A stretch of 64,000 nucleotides of DNA from Streptomyces sp. SDr-06 (GCF_003324565.1 NZ_QOLA01000026.1:1-64000); one strand, 5' to 3'; positions 37,638 to 46,907 are shown, numbered from the stretch's first letter. The notes: a model not told the origin generated them from the letters alone. A program made the numbers and translations.

Positions 37638-39173
37638 TCACTTCTGGGCCGAGTCCGGGGCCCCGGTGAGCAGGCGGGTGATCTCCCGGGCGCGCTCCGG
37701 GCCGAGTTCGCCCCAGCCCTCCTTGTAGCCGTAGACGCTGGCCAGGGTGCGGGCCTCGTAGTCGCCGTTCATGATCTCGATGTCGTTGGTGGTGATGAGT
37801 CCCGGGTGCGCGACGCCGACCGCGCCCGAGACCTTCAGCAGTTCCTTGCGCAGGGTGCGCAGGTACACGGCGGCGCGCGCGGCCTTGGACGGCGCGTCGA
37901 CGCCCCGCGTCAGCCACGGGTCCTGGGTCGCGATGCCGGTGGGGCACTTGTCGGTGTGGCACTTCTGCGCCTGGATGCAGCCGATGGACAGCATCGCCTC
38001 ACGACCGACGTTGATCATGTCGACGCCGAGGGCGAAGGCGACGACCGCGTTCTCGGGCAGGCCGAGCTTGCCCGAGCCGATGAAGGTCACGTCGTCGGTC
38101 AGCCCCCGCTCGGCGAACGTGCCGTAGACGCGGGAGAAGCCCATCCGGAAGGGCAGCGACACCGAGTCGGAGAAGATCAGGGGGGCCGCCCCGGTACCGC
38201 CCTCGCCGCCGTCGACGGTGATGAAGTCGACCCCGCGGTCGCCCCGCGCCATGAGGGTGGCCAGCTCCTGCCAGAAGGCCATGTCCCCGACAGCACTCTT
38301 GATCCCGACGGGCAGACCGGTCTCGGCCGCGAGCAGCTCCACGAAGTCCAGCATCGAGTCGACGTCGTGGAAGGCGGTGTGCCGAGAGGGCGAGGCACAG
38401 TCCTTCCCGGCCGGGATGCCGCGGATCCCGGCGATCTCGGACGTCACCTTCGCACCCGGCAACATCCCGCCGAGGCCCGGCTTGGCGCCCTGGGAGAGCT
38501 TGATCTCTATCGCCCTGACCGGCGCCCCGGCGACCACTTTCTTGAGCCGGTCGAGGCTGAAGGTGCCGTCCTCGTTGCGGCAGCCGAAGTACGAGGTGCC
38601 GATCTGGAGAATCAGGTCACCCCCGTTGCGGTGGTACGGCGAGAGACCGCCCTCACCCGTGTTCTGCATCGTGCCCGCCAGCGCCGCGCCCTTGTTGAGC
38701 GCGGTGATGGCCGCACCGGACAGCGAACCGAAGCTCATCGCCGAGATGTTCACCACGCTCGCCGGCCGGAACGCCTTGGCGCGCCCGCGCGGCCCGCCCA
38801 GCACCTTGGCCGACGGCAGCGGAGCCTGGAGGTCGTGCGGATCGGGCAGCGGGCCCGCGAAGGTGCGCTGCTTCACATACGCGTGCCCCTGCACATGCTC
38901 GACGTCCATGTCGGTGCCGAACCCGAAGTAGTTGTTCTCGCCCTTCGCCGACGCGTAGATCCAGGTGCGCTGGTCCCGGCTGAACGGACGCTCTTCCTCG
39001 TTGGACGTCACGACGTACTGGCGCAACTCGGGCCCGATGGTCTCCAGCATGTACCGGGCGTGCCCGATCACGGGAAAGTTCCTGAGCAGTGCGTGCTTCT
39101 TCTGGACCAGGTCCCTCGCGGCCACCAGCGCCAACGCTGTGGCGGCCGCCGCACCTATGCTTCGAGCCCGCAT
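37638..39173 (-). CDS. FMN-binding glutamate synthase-family protein
   Basis: 511 residues. A short N-terminal hydrophobic stretch (about 5-20) precedes a GltB-type FMN-binding barrel: NISAMSFGSLSGAAITALNKGAALAGTMQNTGEGGLSPYH, EIKLSQGAKPGLGGMLPG, FITVDGGEGGTGAAPL and INVGREAMLSIGCIQAQKCHTDKCPTGIATQDP, the last being the Cys cluster that binds the iron-sulfur centre. It lacks the amidotransferase domain, as in archaeal-type or stand-alone members, so glutamine-dependent glutamate synthesis by itself is unlikely. It is monocistronic here. The oxidoreductase role is inferred from the family. Confidence 0.88.
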   Translation of the reverse strand: MRARSIGAAAATALALVAARDLVQKKHALLRNFPVIGHARYMLETIGPELRQYVVTSNEEERPFSRDQRTWIYASAKGENNYFGFGTDMDVEHVQGHAYVKQRTFAGPLPDPHDLQAPLPSAKVLGGPRGRAKAFRPASVVNISAMSFGSLSGAAITALNKGAALAGTMQNTGEGGLSPYHRNGGDLILQIGTSYFGCRNEDGTFSLDRLKKVVAGAPVRAIEIKLSQGAKPGLGGMLPGAKVTSEIAGIRGIPAGKDCASPSRHTAFHDVDSMLDFVELLAAETGLPVGIKSAVGDMAFWQELATLMARGDRGVDFITVDGGEGGTGAAPLIFSDSVSLPFRMGFSRVYGTFAERGLTDDVTFIGSGKLGLPENAVVAFALGVDMINVGREAMLSIGCIQAQKCHTDKCPTGIATQDPWLTRGVDAPSKAARAAVYLRTLRKELLKVSGAVGVAHPGLITTNDIEIMNGDYEARTLASVYGYKEGWGELGPERAREITRLLTGAPDSAQK

Positions 39174-39931
39174 GGACGTTCCTCTCCCTCGTGACGCATC
39201 GCACCGATCGCGCGACCGGCCTCGGCCCTGGACGCTCCGTCCACGGCTCCTTGTGTTGCAGTGACTCCCGGCGCCCCCGCGCCCTGGGTCCGGCGGTGCC
39301 TGCCGGTGGCGATGACGAGGCGTGCCTCGGTCATGAACGTCAGACTACCGATCTCGAAATCGGCGGCCGTGACCGCCGGTTCCGATCCGGGCCAACCCGC
39401 CGACGGCACAGTCGATCCGGCCCGGGCACCCGTCGCGTGCGAACGCGACGGGGCCCGCCCGCCCGGGCCGCCCTCAGGCACCATGTTCGGCCAACTCACC
39501 TTGATGTCGCGGTGGTTGGGGTTCCGGCCAGCGGCCTTGCCGCCTCCGCAAGGTCGTCCACGGCGTCACCGGGACCCCGCACGGGCCCGAGCCGACCGTG
39601 ACCGCCGGTACCGGCCAGCGCGTCCCGCGCGGCCGTCCCCCGCCCGGCGAACTGCGCGAACCTCGCCGCTTGCCCACGGTCGATGCCCCCGTCAATTTCA
39701 CCGCCCCTGCCTCTCGCACCGGAATTTCTCCACCCGGCCGGGGCGGGGGCCGCACCCGAAACCGACTCGTTTTCCCCTCGAGGGACACATGGCCGTCTCC
39801 CTAGCGTGGACGCCTGCCCCACCCCGTGACGGTGCGCGGTCATCCCGCACCGGGAGCCTCGCCGTGTCCGTCACGGGCCCCGACCAGGCCTGCAACACCC
39901 CCACTGGACCTTTGCATCAGCCCTGGGAGCA
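39174..39931. other. Intergenic region, no supported gene
   Basis: Overlapping frames on both strands have no recognisable product and low-complexity composition. A 14-base sequence CCGTGACCGCCGGT occurs at 39367-39380 and again at 39596-39609. The last 130 bases are less GC-rich and should hold the promoter of the methyltransferase gene, but I cannot name a consensus. Confidence 0.5.
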
Positions 39932-39934
39932 GTG

Positions 39935-40795
39935 ATGACGCCTGCCAAGACGGCACGGGCGAACCGCGGTACGGGCAGAGCGGCCCGCGACGCCGCCGTG
40001 GCCTCGCAGTATCTGACGCCGGACGACGCGACCCGCTATGCCGAGTCGTACGAGGGCCACCGGCCCGCCACGCGCTACTACTGGTCTCGGCTGCATGTGG
40101 TCGACGAAGCCCTCCGTGACGCCCCGCACGGCCGTCTGCTGGACGTGGGCTGCGGGCCGGGCATGCTGATACGACGCCTTCTGGACCTCCGCCCCGAGGA
40201 CTTCCGGATCACCGGCTGCGACCGCTCCGCGGCGATGATCGACGTCGCCGCCGCCCGGACGAAGGGCTTCGGCGACGTCGAGTTGCGCGTGGCGCGCGTC
40301 GAGGACATGCCCTTCCCCGACCGGCACTTCGATGTCGTCGTCGCCATGGGCGTCCTCGAGTACGCCGACGCCAACGCCGGGTTGCGTGAGATCGCCCGCG
40401 TGGTGCGGCCGGGCGGCCTGGTCGTGGTGACGATGCTCAATCCGCTGAGCCCGTACCGCCTGGTCGAATGGTTCGTCTACTGGCCGTTGGTGCGCGTACT
40501 CGGCCGCATTGAAGGGCTGTTCGGCCCACCGCGGCACGCGGCGGCCGTGTCCGGCATACGAGCGGTCCCCCTGGCCCGGCTCCGCCGGACGATGCGCGCC
40601 GCCGGGCTGGCGCCGCGTGACGCGGTCCACTACGACGTGACCCCCTTGGTCCCGCCGCTGGACCGACCGGTCCGCCGCTGGAACCAGAAGTGGCGCGACC
40701 ATCCGGAAAGGACGGTGAGCAGGGGAGCCCGCCGCTGGCTCGGCACCGCCTACCTGGTGACGGCACGGCGCGAGGAAGCCGGTCCCGCACACTGA
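39935..40795 (+). CDS. Class I SAM-dependent methyltransferase
   Basis: 286 residues from the ATG at 39935 (a GTG three bases earlier is the alternative), preceded by GGGAGCAG. Motif I is LLDVGCGPGMLIRRLLD, followed by GCDRSAAMIDVAA, an acidic VEDMPFPDRHFDVVVAMGVLEY and VRPGGLVVVTMLNP, all of the UbiE/COQ5-like Methyltransf_11 type. A basic, Ala-rich N-terminus of about 20 residues precedes the fold. The gene stands alone between a non-coding stretch and the convergent pirin gene. Substrate unknown; the extra C-terminal region (YDVTPLVPPLDRPVRRW) fits enzymes acting on lipids or glycoconjugates only loosely. Confidence 0.85.
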   Translation: MTPAKTARANRGTGRAARDAAVASQYLTPDDATRYAESYEGHRPATRYYWSRLHVVDEALRDAPHGRLLDVGCGPGMLIRRLLDLRPEDFRITGCDRSAAMIDVAAARTKGFGDVELRVARVEDMPFPDRHFDVVVAMGVLEYADANAGLREIARVVRPGGLVVVTMLNPLSPYRLVEWFVYWPLVRVLGRIEGLFGPPRHAAAVSGIRAVPLARLRRTMRAAGLAPRDAVHYDVTPLVPPLDRPVRRWNQKWRDHPERTVSRGARRWLGTAYLVTARREEAGPAH

Positions 40796-40811
40796 CGGGG
40801 CACCGCCCGGC

Positions 40812-41777
40812 TCAGCGCACCCTCCCCCGCGGCTTCAACGGCACCCCGGGCAGGGCGGGCGCCGGGATCGGGGCGCCGTCGTAGCCCTTCACCTCGCCGA
40901 AGCGGGAGCCCGTCATCCAGTCCGAACGGGCCTGGTGGATCTCCTCGTTGGAGCGGCCCACGAAGTTCCACCACATCACGATCTCCTCCTCGAACGGCTC
41001 GCCGCCCAGCAGCATCACGGAGGCGTCGGAGGCGGCTCGGAGCGGGAGTTCGGTGCGGCCGCAGCCCAGGTACAGCATGGAGCCGGGGAGCACCGGTACG
41101 TCGTCCACGTGGGCCTCGCCCGCCATGGCGAGGACGGCGTACTCGAAGTCGGGGTTCAGCGGGAGCCGCGCCTCGGCGCCCTGCGCCAGGGTGAGGTCGG
41201 CGCCGACGATCGGGGTGTAGGTGCTGCCCGGTGACACCGCGCCGTCCAGCTCGCCCAGGATGACGGTCGCGTCGACGCCGGGCGCGGTGGCGTGGGGCAG
41301 GTCCGCGTGGTGCTGGAAGTGCGGTTCGACATGGCGGTGGGCGTCGGGCAGGGCGACCCACAGCTGGGCCCCGTGCAGGAAGCGGCTGTGCGACCGGGGG
41401 GTTTCCTCGGAGTGGCTGATGGCGCGGCCGGAGGTCATCAGGCCGAGCTCCCGGGGGCGTACGGTCTGGAGGCTGCCCAGGCTGTCGCGGTGCAGCACCT
41501 CGCCCTGGTGCAGCCAACTCACGGTCTGCAGGCCCATGTGGGGGTGGGGCGCCACCTGCATGCCGGGTTCGTCGGCGATGTCGTCGGGGCCGTAGTGGTC
41601 GACGAACGCCCAGGCCCCGACCATCCGGCGGCCCAGGTTCGGCAGCAGCCTGCGCACCTCGGTGGACTCGCCGAGCTGCACGGTGCGCGGCGAGAGAAGC
41701 TCGCGCACCGGCTCGGCCACGACGAAGCCACGTCCACCGCAGACGGAGAGCGCGGGCTGGCGATCGAGATTGCTCAT
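40812..41777 (-). CDS. Pirin-family protein
   Basis: 321 residues with the bicupin layout of pirins. The N-terminal cupin carries the metal ligands in HPHMGLQTVSWLHQGEVLHRDSLGS and SHSEET; LHGAQLWVALP follows and the C-terminal cupin covers about 190-280. Known pirins bind Fe(II) or other metals and some act as quercetinases or as redox-sensitive regulators of metabolic enzymes. The role here is unassigned. It is transcribed leftward with its promoter in the 41.8-42.1 kb gap shared with the glycosyltransferase operon. Confidence 0.9.
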   Translation of the reverse strand: MSNLDRQPALSVCGGRGFVVAEPVRELLSPRTVQLGESTEVRRLLPNLGRRMVGAWAFVDHYGPDDIADEPGMQVAPHPHMGLQTVSWLHQGEVLHRDSLGSLQTVRPRELGLMTSGRAISHSEETPRSHSRFLHGAQLWVALPDAHRHVEPHFQHHADLPHATAPGVDATVILGELDGAVSPGSTYTPIVGADLTLAQGAEARLPLNPDFEYAVLAMAGEAHVDDVPVLPGSMLYLGCGRTELPLRAASDASVMLLGGEPFEEEIVMWWNFVGRSNEEIHQARSDWMTGSRFGEVKGYDGAPIPAPALPGVPLKPRGRVR

Positions 41778-42143
41778 GCGGTCAACCTATTCCCTCGCGG
41801 GGCACGGGGCCCCAGGTTCCTGGCACCAGCCTGCCAGGTCCCGGCGAGGGCCCGCAGCCCTTCACCTTTCAGCAGGTCAGACGAGCGTCGACGGGCGGGT
41901 GTTCGTTTACGCGGCCGGCGCCTGTCCGTCACCCCGGTTGCCTTGCGCCCTCCCCTCCCCCTCCTTTCCCACCGTCCCCACGACCCGACCGCCCGCGCAC
42001 CCCGGGCGCCTCCTCGCGCCCCGCGCCCGCCCCGCCCGATGTTCTACATCATGTAGTAGGTTCTCGTGGCAGCCCCCGCCGCGCCCCGAGGCCGCGGCGT
42101 CCGGAGGCGGTGTTCTGCGTGCTCTTCAGGAGGCTGATCGACC
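41778..42143. other. Divergent promoter region between pirin and the glycosyltransferase/deacetylase pair
   Basis: Non-coding. Contains the palindrome described at 42043-42057 about 90 bases before the glycosyltransferase start, and an AGGAGG ribosome-binding site at 42128-42133. No other structure is obvious. Confidence 0.6.
42043..42057. promoter_or_regulatory. Candidate BlaI-type operator before the glycosyltransferase/deacetylase operon
   Basis: TCTACATCATGTAGT contains the perfect 13-base palindrome CTACATCATGTAG (42044-42056). BlaI/MecI repressors bind TACA...TGTA palindromes of this kind. A close match lies directly before the BlaI gene 2.1 kb downstream, so control of this operon by that repressor is inferred. 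Confidence 0.6.
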
Positions 42144-43451
42144 GTGCCCCGCTGTGACATCCCGGACGACCTCCGGCCCATCGGCCCGCCCCGCGGCGGC
42201 CGGATCACCATCGTGTCCGCGAGCGTGGGCGCGGGGCACGACGGCGCCGCCGACGCGCTCGCCCTCCGGTTGGAGGCGGACGGGTTCCTGGTGGACCGGC
42301 ACGACTTCCTCGACCTGCTGCCGGCCCGGCTCGGCCGCCTCCTCGCCGGCGTGTACCACCGGCTGCTCACCAGCGCGCCCTCCGGCTACCAGCGGATCTA
42401 CGCCGCCACCGAACGCTCGGGCTCCCCGGGACCGGTCGTCCGCGCCCTGCTCCGCGGCGCCGAGAGGCGCACGCTCCGGGCGGTCGGGGCACGGTCGCAG
42501 GCGGTCGTGTCCACCTATCCGCTCGCCAGTCAGGTGCTGGGCGCGCTGCGGCGCGACGGGCGCCTGGGCGTTCCCGCATTCACCTATCTCACCGACTTCT
42601 CGGTGCACCCCCTGTGGGTCGCGCCCGGCATCGACGCGCACCTCGCCGCGCACCCGGTCCCGGCGGAGCAGGCCGCCGCGCTCGGCGCGGCCGGGGTGCG
42701 GGTGACCGGTCCGGTGACCGGGCCCCGTTTCGCCGCGGCCGACGAGGCCGAACGCCGGGACGCCCGTGACCTGTTCGGCCTCCCCCAGGACGCCCCGCTC
42801 GCCCTCCTGGTGGCGGGATCCTGGGGCGTGGGTCCGGTGCGTGAATCGGCCGCCGAGATACGGGACAGCGCCGCCGCCGAGCCGGTGATCGTGTGCGGGC
42901 GCAACACCGCGCTGGCCGAGCGGTTGCGCGCGGACGGGTTCCGGTACGTCCACGAGTGGATCGGGGACATGCCGCGGCTGATGCACGCCTGCGACGTACT
43001 CGTCCAGAACGCCGGGGGCCTCACCTCGCTCGAAGCGTTCGCCGGCGGGCTGCCCGTGGCCAGTTACCGGTGCATACCGGGGCACGGGCAGACCAACGCG
43101 GCCGCCCTGGACGAGGCGGGGCTCGCCGTGTGGATCCGCACACCCCAGGACCTCACCCCCGTCCTGTCCGACCTCGTCAAGGGGCCGCTCGGGGAGCGCC
43201 AGCGGGCGGCCGGGCTCGCCCTCATGTCGCCCGACCCCGGCCCGGCGGCCGTCATCGCCGCCGCGGCACTCCCCCAACCGCAGGTCGGCCGGAGGCGCCA
43301 CCTCGCCGTCTCCCGGGGCAAGTTGGCGGCCGCCACGCTCACCGCGGCCCTCTCCCTCGGAGTCGGGGCGCCGCTCGCCCATGCCTACGCGTCCGACGGC
43401 GGGCGCCTGCCCCGCCTCGCCCACAGCCTTGTCGAAAGGTGCGAACTGTGA
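42144..43451 (+). CDS. MGDG synthase/MurG-like glycosyltransferase
   Basis: 435 residues from the GTG at 42144 with AGGAGG about 10 bases upstream. The start of the fold, RITIVSASVGAGHDGAADALALRLEADGF, and VVSTYPLASQVLGALR match the MGDG-synthase N-terminal domain. The C-terminal half has LLVAGSWGVGPVRESA, YVHEWIGDMPRLMHACDVLVQNAGGLTSLEAFAGGLPVASYRCIPGHGQTNA, the donor-binding region. About 60 C-terminal residues form a hydrophobic tail (KLAAATLTAALSLGVGAPLAHA) that looks like a membrane anchor. It probably glycosylates a lipid or a cell-wall precursor. Coupled to the deacetylase gene by a GTGA overlap. Confidence 0.85.
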   Translation: MPRCDIPDDLRPIGPPRGGRITIVSASVGAGHDGAADALALRLEADGFLVDRHDFLDLLPARLGRLLAGVYHRLLTSAPSGYQRIYAATERSGSPGPVVRALLRGAERRTLRAVGARSQAVVSTYPLASQVLGALRRDGRLGVPAFTYLTDFSVHPLWVAPGIDAHLAAHPVPAEQAAALGAAGVRVTGPVTGPRFAAADEAERRDARDLFGLPQDAPLALLVAGSWGVGPVRESAAEIRDSAAAEPVIVCGRNTALAERLRADGFRYVHEWIGDMPRLMHACDVLVQNAGGLTSLEAFAGGLPVASYRCIPGHGQTNAAALDEAGLAVWIRTPQDLTPVLSDLVKGPLGERQRAAGLALMSPDPGPAAVIAAAALPQPQVGRRRHLAVSRGKLAAATLTAALSLGVGAPLAHAYASDGGRLPRLAHSLVERCEL

Positions 43452-44197
43452 GTTCACGTACCGCCAGAACCGCGCTGCTCGTCGCGGCGGGGACGCTGCC
43501 CGCGCTCGCCGTCGCGCACGCGGCGCCGGCCGTCTTCGCCCTCGGCCCCGTGCGCAACCGGACCATGCCCGGTCTCTCCGGCGTCGGGCACCCGGACCAC
43601 ATCGCGCTGACCTTCGACGACGGACCCGACCACCTCTCGACGCCGCACTTCCTCCGGCTCCTCGAACGGGAGGGCGTGCGGGCCACGTTCTTCGTGCTCG
43701 GCTCGATGCTCGCCCGCTCACCCGGGCTCGCCAAGGAGATGGCGGCCGCCGGACACGAGATCGGGGTGCACGGCTGGGCGCACCGCCCGCTGGTGCTGCG
43801 CGGGCCCCGCGCCACCCGGGACGATCTCGAACGCGCCCGTGACCTGGTCGGCGAGGTCACCGGCGAGCGCCCCCGGCTCTTCCGGCCGCCGTACGGGGTG
43901 ATGAGCACGGGGGCCCACCTGGCCTGCCACGAGCTCGGACTCACGCCCGTCCTGTGGACGGCGTGGGGTGAGGACTGGCGCCGCCGGGCGACGCCGCGCT
44001 CGGTGCACGACACGGTGATGCGTTCGCTGCGCGGCGGCGGCACGGTGCTGCTGCACGACTCCGACTGCACCTCGGCGACCGGCTCGTGGCGCACCACCCT
44101 GGGCGCGCTGCCGGGGCTCCTCGACGCCTGGCGGGCCCGGGGCTGGCGGACGGGACCGCTGCGCGACCACGGCTGCGAGCGCCTCTACGCGGCGTAG
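43448..44197 (+). CDS. Secreted polysaccharide deacetylase (CE4, NodB-like)
   Basis: 249 residues from the GTG at 43448, overlapping the glycosyltransferase stop. A signal peptide or anchor is seen at about 7-27 (TALLVAAGTLPALAVAHAAPAV). The CE4 motifs are TFDDGPD (motif 1), HGWAHRPL (motif 2, His-x3-His), RPPYGVM (motif 3) and VLLHDSD (motif 5-like). Such enzymes remove N-acetyl groups from peptidoglycan, chitin or similar polymers outside the cell, often giving lysozyme resistance. Linkage to a BlaI/M56 pair suggests a cell-envelope stress function. Confidence 0.88.
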   Translation: MSSRTARTALLVAAGTLPALAVAHAAPAVFALGPVRNRTMPGLSGVGHPDHIALTFDDGPDHLSTPHFLRLLEREGVRATFFVLGSMLARSPGLAKEMAAAGHEIGVHGWAHRPLVLRGPRATRDDLERARDLVGEVTGERPRLFRPPYGVMSTGAHLACHELGLTPVLWTAWGEDWRRRATPRSVHDTVMRSLRGGGTVLLHDSDCTSATGSWRTTLGALPGLLDAWRARGWRTGPLRDHGCERLYAA

Positions 44198-44198
44198 T
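44184..44198. promoter_or_regulatory. Candidate BlaI operator before blaI
   Basis: TCTACGCGGCGTAGT, containing the perfect palindrome CTACGCGGCGTAG (44185-44197), overlaps the stop codon of the deacetylase gene and lies about 55 bases before the BlaI start. It shares the TCTAC-N5-GTAGT frame of the site at 42043, so autoregulation is likely. Confidence 0.55.
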
Positions 44199-44253
44199 AG
44201 CTTGGGTCCCGCCCGGTGGCCACCGGGCGCGGCAGGGACGAAGGGGTACGGAC

Positions 44254-44637
44254 GTGGCGGACGACGGCGCCGGAACGGCCGGGCGGCGGGCGCCCGGTGA
44301 GCTGGAGAACGAGGTGCTCGCCGCGCTCTGGGCGGCCGGGGAACCCGCCGCCGCCGGCACGGTCCGCGAGCGCGTCGCCGGTGACCCCGCCTACACCACG
44401 GTCCTGACCATCCTGTCCCGGCTGTACGAGAAGGGCCTGGTCACGCGGGAGCGGGCGGGCCGGGGCTACCTCTACTCCCCCGTGCGGGACGAGGCGGGGC
44501 ACGCCGCCGCGGGCATGCGGGCACTGCTGGAGAAGGGCGGCGACCGGGCCGCGGTGCTCGCCCGGTTCGTCTCCGAACTGGGCACCGAGGACGAAGAGAT
44601 CCTCGAGCAGTTGCTGCGCGGGCACAAGGAGGGCTGA
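44254..44637 (+). CDS. BlaI/MecI/CopY-family transcriptional repressor
   Basis: 127 residues from the GTG at 44254, with AAGGGG upstream. The winged helix is ELENEVLAALWAAGEPAAAGTVRERVAG, then AYTTVLTILSRLYEKGLVTRERAGRGYLYSPV, the signature of BlaI/MecI. The C-terminal helices (about 75-120) mediate dimer formation and carry the site cleaved or released on induction in well-studied relatives. It sits three bases before the M56 peptidase gene, the usual repressor-sensor pairing. Confidence 0.92.
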   Translation: MADDGAGTAGRRAPGELENEVLAALWAAGEPAAAGTVRERVAGDPAYTTVLTILSRLYEKGLVTRERAGRGYLYSPVRDEAGHAAAGMRALLEKGGDRAAVLARFVSELGTEDEEILEQLLRGHKEG

Positions 44638-44640
44638 GCG

Positions 44641-45588
44641 GTGCGCGTCGCCCTCTGCACCCCTCTCGTGGTCGGCGCGGTGCTCGCGCTCGTGGCGCCC
44701 TGGGCCGGTGGCCGGCTGCCGCCGCGCCTGGCCGCCTGGCTCCTGACGCTGACCTCGCTGGTCGCGGCGGTCGGCACGGCCGGCGCCCTCGGCATGATGG
44801 CGTTCACGCTCATCGGGCAGATCCCGGCCGTGGCCGCGGAGGGTGAGTGGTCGCCGGGTCTGCTGGCGGCGCACACCCCGGTCAACCGGCTGGTCGCGGC
44901 GGTCTGCGCGCTGGCCGTGGCGGGCTGTGCGGGGGCGTTGGCGGTGAGCGCCTGGCGGCAGGGCGTGGTGTGGCTGGCGGCCCGCCGGGAGTGCCGCGCG
45001 CTGCCGGCGGGCAGCGGGCTCGCGGTGGTCGACGACCCCGTACCGCAGGCGTTCGCGCTGCCGGGATCGCCGGGACGCGTCGTGGTCTCGTCCGGGATGC
45101 TGCGGGCCCTGAGCACGGACGAGCGCACGGCGCTGCTCGCGCACGAGCGGGCCCATCTGCGCCACCGCCACCATGTGTTCCTGCTGGTGCTGCGCCTGGC
45201 GGCGGCGCTCGATCCGATGCTGCGGCCGGTCGCGCGGGCCGGGAGTCTCGCGGTGGAGCGCTGGGCCGACGAGGAGGCCGGCGCCCTGGTGGGCGACCGG
45301 ACGCTGGTGGCCCGGGCGGTCGCGCGGGCGGCCCTCGCGGCCAAGCGGGCCCCGCGCCACTCGCTCGCCGCGACCGGCGGTCCCGTACCGCAGCGTGTGC
45401 GGGCGCTGCTGGCTCCGCCGCCGCCCTTCCGCCGCGATCTGGTCGTGGCGCACGCGCTGCTCATGGTGATCTGCTGCTTCAGCCTGGCGCTGTCCGCCGA
45501 CGACATGGACCAGCTCTTCGACACCGCGTCGCCCGGCCACGCGTACGCGGCCGGGCGGCCCCACCACCACCGTCACCACGAGGGCTGA
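44641..45588 (+). CDS. M56-family (BlaR1/MecR1-like) membrane metallopeptidase
   Basis: 315 residues from the GTG at 44641. Several membrane helices are visible (about 5-20, 31-60, 80-105 and near 275-290) with the zinc-metalloprotease motif LLAHERAHLRHRHH near 162-175 (HExxH) and a following acidic region. Unlike BlaR1/MecR1 there is no C-terminal penicillin-binding sensor domain; the protein ends in a short His-rich tail (PHHHRHHEG). It probably responds to another envelope signal, or to a metal, and relieves BlaI repression by proteolysis. It converges with efeB, three bases away. Confidence 0.88.
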   Translation: MRVALCTPLVVGAVLALVAPWAGGRLPPRLAAWLLTLTSLVAAVGTAGALGMMAFTLIGQIPAVAAEGEWSPGLLAAHTPVNRLVAAVCALAVAGCAGALAVSAWRQGVVWLAARRECRALPAGSGLAVVDDPVPQAFALPGSPGRVVVSSGMLRALSTDERTALLAHERAHLRHRHHVFLLVLRLAAALDPMLRPVARAGSLAVERWADEEAGALVGDRTLVARAVARAALAAKRAPRHSLAATGGPVPQRVRALLAPPPPFRRDLVVAHALLMVICCFSLALSADDMDQLFDTASPGHAYAAGRPHHHRHHEG

Positions 45589-45591
45589 GGC

Positions 45592-46863
45592 TCAGGTGGC
45601 CAGCAGGCCCCGGCCCAGCCAGTCGGAGGAGTCCTTCACACCCGGCAGGGCGTAGAAGTAGCCGCCGCCGGTCGGGGAGATGTAGTCGACGAGCGGCTCG
45701 TCGATGAGCCGCTCCTGGGTCGCCTCGAACTGCCGCTTGACGTCCTGCTGGTAGCTGCAGAAGACCAGGCCCATGTCGAGGTTGCCGACGTTGTCGATGC
45801 CCCGGTCGTAGTTGTAACCCCGGCGCAGGATGCGGGTGTTGTCCGTCTGCGGGGTCCTGGGGTTGGCGAGGCGTATGTGCGCGTTCATCGGGATCGCGGT
45901 GCCGTGCGGGTCCTTGGCGTACTGGGGGATGTCGGTCTCGGCGGCGCCGTCGAGCGGGGCGCCGGTGTCCTTGCGGCGGCCGAACATCTTCTCCTGCTCG
46001 GTGAGCGAGACCCGGTCCCAGAACTCGACGAGCATGCGGATCACCCGGATGACCTGGTAGCTGCCGCCGACCGCCCAGGAGGGCTCGCCCAGCGCGTCGC
46101 CGACCCAGATCAGGCGGTCGGTCTCACGCGAGGACTTCACGTCCGGGTTGACGATGCCGTCCTTGAAGCCGAGCAGGTTGCGCTGGGCGCCGGTGGGGCG
46201 CGGCGCGTTCTGGAAGCCGTCGATGCGCCACTTGATCTGCATGGCGCCGCGGGTGTGCCGGGCGATGTCGCGCAGGGCGTGCAGGACCACGTCCTGGCGG
46301 GCGCCGCAGATCTGGAGCGAGAGGTCGCCGTGGCATTCGGCGGCCTTGAGGTTGTCGTTGGGGAAGGTCCGCATGGGCGTGAGGCGCACCGGCTTGGCCT
46401 TGGCGAGTCCGTACCGGTCGTCGAAGAGCGAGGCGCCGACGCCGACCGTGACGGTCAGCTCGTCGGCGGGGACGACCGGGCCGAGGATGCCGTTGTCGGA
46501 CGGCGGGGCGCCGACGCCGAGGTCGGCGGGGGCGCCGCCGGCGGTCAGGAAGCGGGCCCGTTCGGTGATGGTGCGCAGCAGGTCGCCGAGGTCCTTGCGG
46601 CTCTCGGCGATGACGTCCAGGGAGACGAAGGTGGCGGCCGCGGGCTGCGGGGTGAGGATGCCGGCCTGGTGGGCGCCGTGGAAGGGGACCGTGCCGCCGT
46701 CGCTGGCGCCGTCCGCGTGTGCCGGGGCCGTACCGGCCTGGCTGAGCGCGAATCCCCCGCCGGCCAGGACGGCACCGGCCGCGCCCGCGCCCAGGGCCGT
46801 CTTGACGAACGAGCGCCGTCCGGCGGGGCAACCGCCTTGCGGGGCGGGGGTTTCGGCGGGCAT
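45592..46863 (-). CDS. efeB: EfeB deferrochelatase/haem peroxidase (Dyp-type), Tat-exported
   Basis: 423 residues from the ATG at 46863, which has GAAGGGAA upstream; an ATG at 46908 is possible but lacks a site. A twin-arginine signal GRRSFVKTALGAGAAG is followed by an Ala/Gly-rich h-region. The Dyp-peroxidase haem motif is LLGFKDGIVNPD, and DNTRILRRGYNYDRG and MGLVFCSYQQD complete the family pattern. EfeB works outside the membrane, oxidising ferrous iron or extracting iron from haem for the EfeUO importer. It lies directly after the efeU-efeO fusion gene on the same strand, an intact efe operon. Confidence 0.92.
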   Translation of the reverse strand: MPAETPAPQGGCPAGRRSFVKTALGAGAAGAVLAGGGFALSQAGTAPAHADGASDGGTVPFHGAHQAGILTPQPAAATFVSLDVIAESRKDLGDLLRTITERARFLTAGGAPADLGVGAPPSDNGILGPVVPADELTVTVGVGASLFDDRYGLAKAKPVRLTPMRTFPNDNLKAAECHGDLSLQICGARQDVVLHALRDIARHTRGAMQIKWRIDGFQNAPRPTGAQRNLLGFKDGIVNPDVKSSRETDRLIWVGDALGEPSWAVGGSYQVIRVIRMLVEFWDRVSLTEQEKMFGRRKDTGAPLDGAAETDIPQYAKDPHGTAIPMNAHIRLANPRTPQTDNTRILRRGYNYDRGIDNVGNLDMGLVFCSYQQDVKRQFEATQERLIDEPLVDYISPTGGGYFYALPGVKDSSDWLGRGLLAT

Positions 46864-46907
46864 GTCGGGGTTCCCTTCGGGGCGTGCGGCAGATCGTTCG
46901 GCGGGCA

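Noticed and set aside
39367..39609. 14-base direct repeat CCGTGACCGCCGGT
   Set aside because: Short GC-rich repeat expected by chance in this composition; no other structure around it.
39261..39935. Open frames in the 39.2-39.9 kb gap
   Set aside because: No domain, poor codon bias, overlapping frames on both strands.
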